The notes under the pieces were generated by a model. That model was not told the DNA's origin. It made no database searches and saw only the letters and a program-made list of their open reading frames with translations. A program made the position numbers and the translations under genes. This document shows, piece after piece, positions 6,971 to 15,775 of a stretch of 64,000 nucleotides of DNA. This DNA is from Gilvibacter sp. SZ-19 (GTDB lineage Bacteria > Bacteroidota > Bacteroidia > Flavobacteriales > Flavobacteriaceae). The stretch covers positions 998,864 to 1,062,863 of the forward strand of contig NZ_CP019333.1 in NCBI RefSeq assembly GCF_002163875.1, written 5' to 3'. The first letter of the stretch is position 1. Every line of letters begins with the position of its first letter.

Positions 6971-8746
6971 GTGCGCAATTACTTGTTCATACTGCTGTTT
7001 GTACTGCCCCTTGCTAGTTTTGGGCAGAACGATGCCTTGGCCAAAACTTATTTTGACGAAGGCAAATACGACAAGGCCCTGAGAATCTATCAGACCTTGT
7101 ACGACAAGAACCCCAGAAGACTCGATATTTTTAAGGCGCTTGTGGCTACCCATCAGCAGTTGGAAAATTATGAGACAGCCGGAACTTTGCTTGCCGGCCG
7201 TGCAGAAGCTTATGGCCCTTATCCGCAGCTATCAGTAGACATTGGATACAATTTCGAATTGCAAAACCGACCGGAGGAGGCCAAGGCCTTTTACCAGCTG
7301 GCAGTAGACGAACTTGCCTTGCAACCCAATTACGCGCGATTCATTGGAGACACTTTTGATCGCTACGGACTCTTAGAATGGGCTGTTAAGTCTTATGAAA
7401 AGGGCATGGAGCTCAACCCAAATGCAGATTTTTACCTGCAGCTTTCTCGCATTTACGGAGAATTGCAGAACTACGAAAAGATGTTCGATGCCTATTTGAA
7501 CCTTATGGAATCCAAACCGGGTTACGGCTCTTACACCAAAAGAAGTCTCACCCAGTTCATCACAGAAGACCCTGCCAACCAGGCCAATGTGGTCTTTAGA
7601 AAAACCCTGATAAAGCGGATTCAGCAAGACCCGAACTTGATGTACAATGAACTCTTGAGTTGGCTCTATGTGCAGCAAAAAGAGTTTCGCAAATCCTTTA
7701 ATCAGGAAAAGGCAATATATAAGCGCAAAGGCGAAACTTTAGAGCATCTTTCATTATTGGCAGGTATTACAGAAGAAGAAGGAGAGTACGATATCTCCTT
7801 GGAGATCTTGGAATATATCATAGCCAACAGCGCTATTTTAGAAGAGCAACTCGACGCAGAAGAAAAACGCTTAGGGGTAATTGTCAAAACAGTATCCGAC
7901 TTAAAAAAGGTAAATCAAGAATTCGATAAGGTTTTTGAGAAATACGGTCTAAGCACACGCACATACGCGCTTCAGATCGCCTATAACGACTTTATCGCCT
8001 TTAAACAACAGCAACCTGAAACCGCGATTTTGAACCTCAAGGTTTTGGCCGACACAGACCTCAACCGTTTTGAAAAGGCTCGAGTGCGCATGAAACTCGC
8101 AGACATACTCGTTTACACGCAAAAATTCAATCAGGCTTTGATCTATTATTCGCAAATACAAAAGCAGGTTCAAGGGAATATCCTAGCTCAAGAGGCTCGT
8201 TTTAAGGTGGCGCGAACTAGTTACTTCAAAGGCGATTTCAAATGGTCTCAGATACAATTGGACGTACTTAAAAAGTCCACTTCGCAACTCATAGCCAATG
8301 ATGCCATGGAACTCAGTTTACTTATTAGCGACAATTCTGTAGAAGACAGCACCCAGACCGCTCTGCGCAAATTCGCCAAGGCCGACCTTTTGAGCCTTCA
8401 GAATAAAAATAACGAAGCGGTGCGTTTACTGAGCGAGATTTTAGAAAACCACAAAGGAGAAGCCATAGAGGACGAGGCCTTACTAAGGCGCGCTAAACTA
8501 TATACAGCCTTAGGAGTCTATGAAAAGGCAGAAGCCGATTACAAGACCATCATTGCATTATTCAAAGAAGATATTTTAGCGGACGATGCCTATTTTCTGC
8601 TCGGACAACTCTACGAAAAGCAATTGGCGCTACCCGAAAAGGCCAAGGAATTTTACGAGCAGATCGTCTTTAATTTCTCAGATAGTATTTACTTTGTAGA
8701 CGCAAGAAAGCGCTACCGCAGTTTGCGTGGCGACACCATAAATTAA
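6971..8746 (+). CDS. Exported tetratricopeptide-repeat protein
   Basis: A 591-residue protein with an N-terminal signal peptide (RNYLFILLFVLPLASFG, cleavage near residue 19) followed almost entirely by helical TPR-like repeats (e.g. EGKYDKALRIYQTLYDKNP near 30 and EKAEADYKTIIALF near 515). It probably sits in the periplasm as a protein-interaction scaffold. The start is GTG at 6971, chosen because it directly begins the signal peptide. The next gene (DUF4286) follows after 12 nt and rsmA overlaps that, so the three may form one operon. No enzymatic motif was seen. Confidence 0.8.
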   Translation: MRNYLFILLFVLPLASFGQNDALAKTYFDEGKYDKALRIYQTLYDKNPRRLDIFKALVATHQQLENYETAGTLLAGRAEAYGPYPQLSVDIGYNFELQNRPEEAKAFYQLAVDELALQPNYARFIGDTFDRYGLLEWAVKSYEKGMELNPNADFYLQLSRIYGELQNYEKMFDAYLNLMESKPGYGSYTKRSLTQFITEDPANQANVVFRKTLIKRIQQDPNLMYNELLSWLYVQQKEFRKSFNQEKAIYKRKGETLEHLSLLAGITEEEGEYDISLEILEYIIANSAILEEQLDAEEKRLGVIVKTVSDLKKVNQEFDKVFEKYGLSTRTYALQIAYNDFIAFKQQQPETAILNLKVLADTDLNRFEKARVRMKLADILVYTQKFNQALIYYSQIQKQVQGNILAQEARFKVARTSYFKGDFKWSQIQLDVLKKSTSQLIANDAMELSLLISDNSVEDSTQTALRKFAKADLLSLQNKNNEAVRLLSEILENHKGEAIEDEALLRRAKLYTALGVYEKAEADYKTIIALFKEDILADDAYFLLGQLYEKQLALPEKAKEFYEQIVFNFSDSIYFVDARKRYRSLRGDTIN

Positions 8747-8758
8747 GGCGTCTACCCT

Positions 8759-9067
8759 ATGATCATCTACAACGTTACCATCAATATAGACGAATCCATT
8801 CAGCAGCAATGGCTCCACTGGATGCGCGAAGAGCATATTCCGGAAATGCTTGCCACTGGAAAATTCACCAAAGCCCTTATGACCCGCGTTATGGTAGAAG
8901 AAGAAATGGGCGGTATCACTTACTCGGTGCAATACACCGCAGACAGCGCGGAAACCCTTAAGCGTTATTATACGGAAGATGCGGAGCGTATGCGGGCGCA
9001 AAGCAAACCTTTTGAAGGTAAATTTGTAGCCTTTAGAACAGAATTGGAAATAGTAAGCGAACACTGA
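8759..9067 (+). CDS. DUF4286 family protein
   Basis: A 102-residue protein of the Bacteroidota-specific DUF4286 family, recognised by IYNVTINID near the start, the [19 protein letters not shown] segment, and an alternating strand/helix pattern suggesting a dimeric ferredoxin-like fold. The function is not known. It lies between a TPR gene (12 nt upstream) and rsmA, whose ATG overlaps the stop by one base. Confidence 0.8.
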
Positions 9068-9858
9068 TGAGTGGTCCGGTTAGACCTAAGAAGCATCTTG
9101 GCCAGCATTTCTTGGTAGACAAGAACATTGCTAGAAAGATCAGTGAGACCCTCTCCTTCGATGGATTTGATCTGGCTTTGGAGATAGGCCCTGGAACAGG
9201 AGTACTGACCGAGTTCTTGGTAGCAACCGGAAAACCCATCACCGCGATGGACGTCGATACGGAGTCTATCGAATACTTGAATGCCTCCTTTTTGCAAGCT
9301 AATCTAAAGGTAGTTGAGGCCGATTTTTTAAAGGCAGAACTGGCTACTTATTTTGGAGACGCCCAAATTGGCATTATTGGGAACTTCCCTTATAATATCT
9401 CTTCGCAGATCGTATTCAAAGCCCTAGAGCATCGCGATCAGGTACTCGAATTTTCGGGTATGTTTCAAAAAGAAGTAGCGCAAAGAATTTGCCAAGGTCC
9501 GGGGAATAAGACCTACGGTATTCTCTCCGTACTCGCTCAGGCTTTTTACGAAACCGAATATCTTTTTACGGTGCCACCGGGTGTATTCAATCCGCCTCCT
9601 AAAGTAGATAGCGGCGTATTGCGCATGCGACGTAAACCTGATTACAAATTGGCCTGCGACGAAACCTTGTTTTTCAAAGTCGTAAAGACAGCCTTTAACC
9701 AGCGTCGTAAAACCCTTCGCAACAGCTTAAAATCCTTTGATTTGTCCGATAAGTTGAAAGAAGATGCTATCTTTGAGCTTCGTCCGGAACGCCTGTCAGT
9801 TTCGGAATTTGTCGAACTCACTCAAAAAATAGCGCAAGATGGCCTTTCAGATCTCTGA
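9067..9858 (+). CDS. rsmA: 16S rRNA dimethyladenosine transferase (KsgA)
   Basis: Dimethylates two adjacent adenines in the 3'-terminal hairpin of 16S rRNA, a late step in small-subunit maturation, using S-adenosylmethionine. Motifs visible are LGQHFL (11-16), the SAM-binding loop GPGTG (41-45), the acidic ribose-binding residue in MDVD (61-64) and the catalytic NFPYN (106-110). The 263 residues are the normal size. The ATG overlaps the preceding stop (TGATG), and the 3' end overlaps mgtE by 20 nt. Confidence 0.96.
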
Positions 9859-11194
9859 TGAGTTAATCGACCAGGTTCAAGAGCACATAGCCGCAACCCA
9901 AGATACTCAACTCCTTGAATTGATGAGTGATTTCCACTATGCGGATATCGCTGAGGTTCTGGACGCCTTAGATCTGGAGGACGCTACTTACCTACTCCGA
10001 CTTTTAGATTCAGAAACTACTTCTGACGCCCTTATGGAGTTGGACGAGGATCTGCGTGAAGACCTACTGGACAAACTCTCGCCCAAGGAGATCGCCGAGG
10101 AGCTCGAGGAGATGGACACTGATGACGCAGCCGACGTAATCGCAGAACTCGATGACGCCATTGTAGAAGAGGTGATCGACGAGATCAAAGACGAGAAGCA
10201 CGCTCAAGAGATCCGTGAACTTCTCTCTTATGACGAGAACAGTGCCGGAGGTCTTATGGCCAAGGAATTGGTTCGTGTAAAAGACACCTGGACCATTGCA
10301 GGCTGTGTTAGAGAAATGCGTAGACAGGCTAAGAATGTGACCCGAGTACATTCCATTTACGTGGTGGACAAGAACGAAAAACTCATTGGGCGACTTTCTT
10401 TAAAAGATCTGTTGACGGCTCCAGAAAAAGCCAAGATCAGCGATATTTATATTCCCAGAGTAGATTTTGTCTTTGTAGATCGCACCGGAGAAGAAGTGGC
10501 GCGTATTATGAACAAATACGACCTGGAAGCCATTCCAGTGGTCGATGAAGATCACAAATTACTCGGAAGAATCACCATTGATGATATTGTAGATTTTATA
10601 AAACTGGAAGCCGAAAAAGACTACCAGTTGGCGGCAGGTATTACCCAAGAAGTAGAAGCCGATGACTCTATTTTAGAACTCACCAAAGCCCGTTTACCTT
10701 GGTTGGTTTTAGGCTTATTTGGGGGGTTGGCTTCGGTTTTCATCTTAGAGGATTTTGAAGACCTTATGGCAGACCCACAAGTGAAAGCCTTGTTCTTCTT
10801 TACGCCACTTATTGCGGCGATGGCCGGAAACGTAGGAGTACAATCAAGTGCGATCATCGTACAAGGTTTGGCCAATGATATTGTAAAAGGGAGTTTGTGG
10901 AGTCGACTTTTAAAAGAAGTAGGCCTAAGCCTTATCAACGGAATTGCTTTAGGAGCTTTGGTTATGGTCTTTGGTGCAATTATGGGTTATTCTACCGCCT
11001 TTAGTCTAACCATTGCCGTTTCTATGCTTTCGGTGATCATCATTGCAGCCCTTATTGGAACCTTTGTACCCATCATTTTAGACAAGCGCGGCATTGACCC
11101 TGCAATAGCCACAGGCCCTTTCATTACCACGAGTAATGACATCTTTGGTATCTTTTTGTTCTTTTATCTTTCCAAGCTTATCCTTCAGTTTTGA
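9839..11194 (+). CDS. mgtE: Magnesium transporter MgtE
   Basis: A Mg2+ channel/transporter of the inner membrane gated by cytoplasmic Mg2+. The order is an acidic N-domain of short helical repeats (about 1-130), a CBS-pair domain (about 131-255; GRLSLKDLL and [12 protein letters not shown]), a connecting helix, then five hydrophobic segments (about 285-451) with the pore signature [10 protein letters not shown]. The 451 residues match the family. The start overlaps the end of rsmA and the stop overlaps the TTG start of the next gene, indicating translational coupling. Confidence 0.94.
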
Positions 11195-11592
11195 AACCTC
11201 AGGTTTTTGAATTCACGGTTACCGTAGCATCAGAACATATCGATGCGCAAAATCACGTAAATAATCTCGTTTATCTCGAATGGTGTTTAGAGGCTGCAGA
11301 AAAGCACTGGTCTCGCAATGCCACAAACCAGCTGCTGAATGAATACGTTTGGTTCGTGCTCAAACACGAGATCCAGTACAAAGCGCAGGCAGTTCTTGGA
11401 GATCAATTGTGTCTTAAGACTTGGGTTTCGAGTAATGCTGGTGTCCGATCGGAAAGACAGTACGAGATCTATAACCAGAACAGCGGAAAGTTGTTGGTTC
11501 AAGCGAAAACCTTGTGGTGCCTACTCAGAGCAGACAGCAAGAAACCAACAGCTATTCCAGAGGAAATTTGTAATTTGTTTGTGGATGAGTAA
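11191..11592 (+). CDS. Acyl-CoA thioesterase, hotdog fold (4HBT/YbgC-like)
   Basis: A 133-residue single hotdog-domain protein likely to hydrolyse acyl-CoA or acyl-ACP thioesters. The diagnostic segment is DAQNHVNNLVYLEWC (18-32): the Asp, the HVNN turn and the following helix correspond to the catalytic region of 4-hydroxybenzoyl-CoA-thioesterase-like enzymes. The start is TTG inside TTGA, where the TGA is the mgtE stop; no ATG gives an equally complete N terminus. The 3' end overlaps the cupin gene by 8 nt. Substrate unknown. Confidence 0.85.
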   Translation: MKPQVFEFTVTVASEHIDAQNHVNNLVYLEWCLEAAEKHWSRNATNQLLNEYVWFVLKHEIQYKAQAVLGDQLCLKTWVSSNAGVRSERQYEIYNQNSGKLLVQAKTLWCLLRADSKKPTAIPEEICNLFVDE

Positions 11593-11953
11593 GCCTATCA
11601 ACATAAAAGAAAAGCTCGGTAAATTCAGTGATCATTGGCATCCGCATCAAATTGCCGTTGTAGATGACATGCAAGTGCTTTTGGCCAAGATAAGCGGAGA
11701 ATTTGTTTGGCATGCTCACCAAGACGAAGACGAATTATTCTACGTGCAAAAAGGCACCCTTAAGATGCACTTTAGAGACCGAGTAGAAACTGTCCAAGAA
11801 GGCGAGATCATTGTAGTACCTAAAGGCGTAGAACACTGCCCCAAGACCATAGACGGACAAGAAGTTCAATTGCTACTGTTTGAAAAACTGAGTACCAAAC
11901 ACACCGGGGAGGTCGTTCACGAAAAGACCCAAACCTCGTACCCTAAGATCTAA
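11585..11953 (+). CDS. Cupin domain protein
   Basis: A 122-residue single-domain cupin. The metal-binding pattern is visible as WHAHQDEDELFYVQKG (two His and a Glu of motif 1) and GEIIVVPKGVEHCP (motif 2 with the last His). The function is unknown; small cupins of this type are usually metal-binding enzymes or sensors. The ATG at 11585 is chosen because upstream codons in this frame overlap the thioesterase coding region without resembling a cupin. It overlaps that gene by 8 nt and is followed after 3 nt by the dehydrogenase gene. Confidence 0.85.
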   Translation: MSKPINIKEKLGKFSDHWHPHQIAVVDDMQVLLAKISGEFVWHAHQDEDELFYVQKGTLKMHFRDRVETVQEGEIIVVPKGVEHCPKTIDGQEVQLLLFEKLSTKHTGEVVHEKTQTSYPKI

Positions 11954-11956
11954 GCT

Positions 11957-12898
11957 TTGAAAATTCTTCATCTAGACAAGAATCATCCTTTGCTAATAGC
12001 CCAGCTAAATGCGGCAGGGCACGAGAATGTCGAAGGTTTCAATTATGACAGAGCAAAGACCCTAGCAGTTATTGAACAGTTTGATGGCGTGGTGCTACGA
12101 AGTCGTATCACTGTAGATCGCGAGTTCCTCCAAGCCGCTAAACAATTGAAGTTTGTAGCTCGTGTTGGCGCGGGTATGGAGAGTATAGATCTGGACTATG
12201 CACAGGCTAGAGGTATTAAACTCTTCTCGGCACCAGAAGGCAACCGCAATGCTGTAGGTGAACATGCCCTAGGGATGCTGCTAGCACTTTTAAACAAACT
12301 CTTTGCTGCGCATCAGCAGATAAAACAAGGGCAATGGAACAGAGAGGCCAATCGCGGCTTAGAACTGGACTATCGCACTGTGGGCATTATAGGATATGGC
12401 AATATGGGCAAAGCTTTTGCAAGAAAGCTTCGCGGGTTCGACTGTCGGGTTTTGTGTTATGATATTCTACCTAATGTGGGCGATGCCAATGCCGAGCAGG
12501 TGGATCTAAAAACCTTGCAACAAGAAGTAGATGTGCTAAGTCTACACACCCCATGGACACCGCTAACCAATAAGATGGTCAATACAGATTTCATTAATGC
12601 TTTTGCCAAACCCTTTTTTCTGATCAATACGGCGCGAGGTAAATCGGTAGTGACAGCAGATCTGGTTCAGGCCCTTAAGAACGGCAAAGTTCTCGGTGCT
12701 GGTTTAGACGTATTGGAATACGAAAAGAGTTCATTTGAATCTTTGTTCGAAGCAGATAGTATGCCCCCAGCATTGGCCGAACTCTTGCAGATGGATCAAG
12801 TGATTTTGAGTCCGCACATTGCAGGTTGGACGGTTGAAAGTTTAGAAAAACTGGCCCAAACCATAGTCGATAAGATACTGAATGAATTTCCGGCCTAA
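11957..12898 (+). CDS. D-2-hydroxyacid dehydrogenase, phosphoglycerate dehydrogenase-like
   Basis: An NAD(P)-dependent D-2-hydroxyacid dehydrogenase of 313 residues. The Rossmann loop is GYGNMG (146-151); the catalytic Arg is in NTARG (Arg227), the Glu in LDVLEYE (Glu254) and the His in SPHIAG (His287). There is no C-terminal ACT domain, so it is shorter than the classical SerA. It may serve serine synthesis or act on another 2-hydroxyacid. The start is TTG at 11957, giving KILHLDKNH, typical of the group. It is the fifth gene of the overlapping rsmA series. Confidence 0.88.
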   Translation: MKILHLDKNHPLLIAQLNAAGHENVEGFNYDRAKTLAVIEQFDGVVLRSRITVDREFLQAAKQLKFVARVGAGMESIDLDYAQARGIKLFSAPEGNRNAVGEHALGMLLALLNKLFAAHQQIKQGQWNREANRGLELDYRTVGIIGYGNMGKAFARKLRGFDCRVLCYDILPNVGDANAEQVDLKTLQQEVDVLSLHTPWTPLTNKMVNTDFINAFAKPFFLINTARGKSVVTADLVQALKNGKVLGAGLDVLEYEKSSFESLFEADSMPPALAELLQMDQVILSPHIAGWTVESLEKLAQTIVDKILNEFPA

Positions 12899-12904
12899 GT
12901 AAAG

Positions 12905-13321
12905 ATGAAACGCATAATCCTTGTTTTCGGCGCCATTGTGATCTTGCTGATGTTGCTCTTTCAAACCAGCAAATTACTTTGGGTGAGTAGCGATTACAAA
13001 GCAGAATGGATACTGGCCCTGCTCGCTTTGGTCTTTCTCGGAATCGGCATTTGGGTGTCTCGTTATTCAAGTCCGAAGCCTAAAGAGGAACCTTGGCAGC
13101 AAGATCTGCAGAAGATCGAGCAGTTGGGAATCAGCAAAAGAGAGTTAGAAGTATTGGAAGCCTTATCCGATGGATTGTCAAACAAAGAGATTGGTCAACG
13201 CCTATTCGTCTCAGAAAGTACGGTAAAAACCCATGTTTCCAACTTGCTGGTTAAACTTGATGCGAAACGCAGAACAGAAGCGCTCACAAGGGCTCAGCAG
13301 CTACGCATCCTACCAAAGTAG
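12905..13321 (+). CDS. Membrane-anchored LuxR-type transcriptional regulator
   Basis: A 138-residue protein with two hydrophobic helices (about 5-25 and 35-55) and then a LuxR/GerE helix-turn-helix (about 76-132; SKRELEVLEALSDGLSNKEI and SESTVKTHVSNLLVKL). There is no receiver or ligand-binding domain between membrane and DNA-binding domain. A membrane-tethered one-component regulator is therefore the direct reading, as also found in other Bacteroidota. It starts 6 nt after the dehydrogenase gene. The downstream DUF4199 gene, separated by a structured leader, is a plausible target. Confidence 0.85.
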   Translation: MKRIILVFGAIVILLMLLFQTSKLLWVSSDYKAEWILALLALVFLGIGIWVSRYSSPKPKEEPWQQDLQKIEQLGISKRELEVLEALSDGLSNKEIGQRLFVSESTVKTHVSNLLVKLDAKRRTEALTRAQQLRILPK

Positions 13322-13451
13322 GAGTCTTACAATACTATCAAATACGAATTTGGTACTTTAGTATGAGTCGTAAATGAAGCCGGCTCGCTAGTTTTGAATC
13401 ACGCTTTTCTTAAGAAAGCATTTAAGGTTCAAACATTAAAATCAACTAACA

Positions 13452-13591
13452 TGAAATGAGCACAAACAAATTTAATTACTAGTATACCCGCTGGAATAAT
13501 TAAATTTTTTGTGCGAAAGCGAAGCGGTTGATCTATGCAGATAATTTTTATTTGCTTGATTATCTAAAAAATAAAAATTTTTAAATAGATG
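13452..13591 (+). promoter_or_regulatory. Structured 5' leader element, copy B (before DUF4199 gene)
   Basis: These 140 nt, from TGAAATGAG to the start codon, form the second copy of the leader at 1708-1847. Here the left arm GCACAAA(c)AAATTTAATTA (13460-13478) pairs almost perfectly with TAATTAAATTTTTTGTGC (13497-13514). The invariant GCGAAAGCGAAGCGGTTGAT follows. Two offsetting length changes (2 nt shorter in the hairpin loop, 2 nt longer near the 3' end) keep the total the same as copy A. Pairing of the stem base is conserved by compensation (A-U here, G-C in copy A). Confidence 0.6.
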
Positions 13592-14044
13592 AAACCAACA
13601 ATTATTAAGTACGGAATCAGATCGCTAATTGCCGGTTTGATCCTTTTTGGAATCAGCCTATTACTTTCCCTACAGTTCGAAATAGGCAACAGTCAAATTC
13701 TAGGGTACGCCGGAATCATTATAGCACTCTCTATGGTCTATTTTGGAATCAAAGCCTATCGCGACCGTGTCAATGATGGTAGTGTAAGCTTTGGAAACGC
13801 AGTCTTGGTAGGCCTGGGTATAAGTGCTATGGGATCTTTCGGTATAGCTGTCGCAGATATGATCTATACCGGTATCATTGATCCGGATTGGGCTACAAAC
13901 TACGCCAAGGAAATGCAAGCCCAAGGCGTGGAAGCCGAAGTCTGGAGCACTCCAATGCTCGGTGTTCTGATGTTCTTTATTGCCATGTTTGTAGGAGCGA
14001 TCATTACCCTGATCTCTGCATTAATTTTAAAACGAAAAGCTTAA
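13589..14044 (+). CDS. DUF4199 family membrane protein
   Basis: A 151-residue integral membrane protein with four hydrophobic segments (about 10-30, 36-54, 70-92, 122-146) and a short periplasmic or cytoplasmic loop between the third and fourth. Overall pattern and the repeated G-rich helices fit DUF4199, a Bacteroidota family without known function. Translation starts at the end of leader copy B. The VOC gene follows after 1 nt and TM2 32 nt after that, suggesting one transcript ending at 14918. Confidence 0.78.
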   Translation: MKPTIIKYGIRSLIAGLILFGISLLLSLQFEIGNSQILGYAGIIIALSMVYFGIKAYRDRVNDGSVSFGNAVLVGLGISAMGSFGIAVADMIYTGIIDPDWATNYAKEMQAQGVEAEVWSTPMLGVLMFFIAMFVGAIITLISALILKRKA

Positions 14045-14045
14045 A

Positions 14046-14432
14046 ATGGAAAAACGAGTAACTGGCCTAGGTGGATTCTTCTTTAAGACCAAAGATCCAC
14101 AAGCTGTTAAACAATGGTATCGCGAACACCTAGGTTTAAACACCGACGACTACGGCTGTACCTTTTGGTGGAAAGACAAAGAGGGTAATGATTGCAGCAC
14201 GCAGTGGAGTCCTTTTAAAGAAGACACCCAATATTTTAAACCCAGTGAAAAACAGTTTATGATGAATTTCCGTGTTGCGGATCTGGAAAATCTTTTAAAG
14301 ACCCTAAAAGAAGAAGGCGTTACTGTAGTGGGTGAAATGGAAACTTACGATTACGGCAAGTTTGGCTGGATCTTAGACAATGAAGGAAACAAGATTGAAC
14401 TTTGGGAACCTATAGATAGTGCTTTTCTTTAA
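14046..14432 (+). CDS. VOC (glyoxalase/bleomycin-resistance) family protein
   Basis: A 128-residue protein of the vicinal oxygen chelate superfamily, seen in VTGLGGFFFKTKDPQAVKQWYREHLGL at the start and GNKIELWEP near the end. The Glu of ELWEP is the usual metal ligand of the second half. Such proteins include lyases, dioxygenases and antibiotic-binding proteins; the substrate cannot be named. It begins 1 nt after the DUF4199 stop. Confidence 0.85.
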   Translation: MEKRVTGLGGFFFKTKDPQAVKQWYREHLGLNTDDYGCTFWWKDKEGNDCSTQWSPFKEDTQYFKPSEKQFMMNFRVADLENLLKTLKEEGVTVVGEMETYDYGKFGWILDNEGNKIELWEPIDSAFL

Positions 14433-14464
14433 AATTGCTAATTTTAGATAAAGCAACCACTATT

Positions 14465-14872
14465 ATGAGCGAATCAGAAAACAAAAAGTCAGACGACATC
14501 TTTGACGGTTTCGAAAATGCCGCAGAAAAGGCGAAAGAGGCTGCCTCTAAAGCAGGCGATGCCGCAGAAGAAGCTGCGAAGAACATAAAAGAAAGCTGGA
14601 ACGAATTACAAGAGTCCAAAAGCAACAAGCGTGTCTTAGCTGGTATACTTGCCCTTGTATTTGGCGGTATAGGGCTGCATAAATTTGTACTCGGATACAA
14701 CAAAGAAGGACTCATGCTACTTATAGGAACCTTAGTGCTGGGAGTAATTTCTTTTGGTCTGTTGACTTGGGCCATATGGGTAATCACTGTAGTCGAGGGT
14801 ATTATCTACCTCACCAAATCCGACGCAGAATTCTATCACACCTATCAGGAAAACAAGCGCCCTTGGTTCTAA
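14465..14872 (+). CDS. TM2 domain protein
   Basis: A 135-residue protein. Residues 1-58 are an Ala/Lys/Glu-rich amphipathic helix (EKAKEAASKAGDAAEEAAKN). The rest is a TM2 domain: two membrane helices joined by a short polar turn (LVFGGIGLHKFVLGYNKEGL then LGVISFGLLTWAIWVITVVEG) and a conserved charged end. The role of bacterial TM2 proteins is unknown. The ATG at 14465 is preferred over a TTG 30 nt upstream. A strong terminator follows. Confidence 0.85.
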   Translation: MSESENKKSDDIFDGFENAAEKAKEAASKAGDAAEEAAKNIKESWNELQESKSNKRVLAGILALVFGGIGLHKFVLGYNKEGLMLLIGTLVLGVISFGLLTWAIWVITVVEGIIYLTKSDAEFYHTYQENKRPWF

Positions 14873-14887
14873 TCTATTTTTAATCTC

Positions 14888-14918
14888 AATGCCTTTTTCA
14901 ACGAAAGGCATTGTTTTT
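14888..14918 (+). terminator. Intrinsic terminator after the TM2 gene
   Basis: A 9-bp stem AATGCCTTT / AAAGGCATT (14888-14896 with 14904-14912) with a 7-nt loop, followed by GTTTTT. It closes the DUF4199-VOC-TM2 transcript before the arsenic operon. Confidence 0.8.
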
Positions 14919-14923
14919 ATGAT

Positions 14924-14946
14924 ATATTATCGTAATATTGCAATAT
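14924..14946 (+). promoter_or_regulatory. Two overlapping ArsR operator palindromes
   Basis: ATATTA-TCG-TAATAT (14924-14938) and the perfect palindrome ATATTGCAATAT (14935-14946) overlap and end 6 nt before the arsR start codon. A/T-rich dyads of this spacing in front of an autoregulated arsR gene are typical operators. Binding is inferred, not shown. Confidence 0.6.
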
Positions 14947-14952
14947 AACATT

Positions 14953-15276
14953 ATGGGAACATCTAAAAGACATATACATTCTGTAAAGACCAATCAGCTA
15001 GCGGACCTTGCCAAGGTGATCTCGCATCCGGCAAGAATATCTATCCTTAATTATATAGGAGACTGTGAAGGCTGCTTATGTAAAGACATTGCGGAAAAGA
15101 TCAGACTGTCTCAGCCAACCACCTCGCAACACTTGCAGGTGATCAAAAAATCAGGCTTACTAAAAAGTCGATTCGAGGGTAAGAGTCAGTATTACACTAT
15201 CAACAAGGCTAGACTTACTTTGCTAAAAGAACTCTTTCAAGAATTCTTTGAAGCTACGGAAGCCAAATGCTGTTAA
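14953..15276 (+). CDS. arsR: ArsR family metalloregulator
   Basis: A 107-residue winged-helix repressor expected to release DNA when it binds As(III) or a similar thiophilic metal(loid). The recognition helix region is SQPTTSQHLQVIKKSGLL. Candidate metal ligands are the three Cys of CEGCLCKDIAEK and the C-terminal Cys-Cys. The ATG at 14953 is used; an in-frame TTG at 14938 lies inside the operator. Downstream genes (DUF6428, acetyltransferase, ArsC) are close together, consistent with a single ars operon under this repressor. Confidence 0.9.
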   Translation: MGTSKRHIHSVKTNQLADLAKVISHPARISILNYIGDCEGCLCKDIAEKIRLSQPTTSQHLQVIKKSGLLKSRFEGKSQYYTINKARLTLLKELFQEFFEATEAKCC

Positions 15277-15286
15277 TAATATAAAT

Positions 15287-15772
15287 ATGAACACATCAGA
15301 ATTATTTACACTGCTAGAGCAGCACAAAAACGCCGCCCTGCTCTTTGAATACAGCCCTGGCCAATTGGTTGGCGCCAACTATCACATCACAGAGGTTAAA
15401 CACGTGGTCATCGACGCTGTAGATTGCGGCGCTCGCGCCGACGCCTGGAACGAGACTGTGATCCAACTTTGGGAAAGCCCAGAAGAATTAGGAAAAACAG
15501 AATACATGAGCGCTTATAAAGCCCTTGGAATCTTAAAGAAAGTGGGCAGTATGCGAGCTTACGATACAAAGGCTGTTGTGCGATTTGAATACGGCAACTC
15601 GCTTTTTCACACCGCGCAACTATTTGTTAACGATTACGAAATCAAGGAGAATCAGCTCCTTCTTAAATTAACGGTAGCACCCACAGATTGCAAAGCCAAA
15701 GATGTTTGTGGTGTGCCAGAGCCCGCCGAAGTGTCTGCAGCTAATTGCAGTCCAGGGAGTGGATGTTGTTAG
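15287..15772 (+). CDS. DUF6428 family protein, arsenic-operon associated
   Basis: A 161-residue cytosolic protein with no signal peptide. It begins MNTSELFTLLEQHKNAALLF and ends in a Cys-rich tail: Cys at CKAKDVCG, NCSPGSGCC. I place it in DUF6428 from its N-terminal pattern and its position between arsR and a GNAT gene, which is the usual flavobacterial context. The Cys tail suggests metal(loid) binding or delivery, an inference. The start ATG at 15287 is 10 nt after the arsR stop. Confidence 0.7.
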   Translation: MNTSELFTLLEQHKNAALLFEYSPGQLVGANYHITEVKHVVIDAVDCGARADAWNETVIQLWESPEELGKTEYMSAYKALGILKKVGSMRAYDTKAVVRFEYGNSLFHTAQLFVNDYEIKENQLLLKLTVAPTDCKAKDVCGVPEPAEVSAANCSPGSGCC

Positions 15773-15775
15773 GTC

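Noticed and set aside
11339..11584. N-terminal extension of the cupin by 82 codons
   Set aside because: This stretch lies within the thioesterase coding region in another frame and does not resemble cupins.
12675..13070. Antisense frame of 131 codons over the dehydrogenase and LuxR genes
   Set aside because: Overlaps two well-supported genes on the other strand; no homologous pattern.
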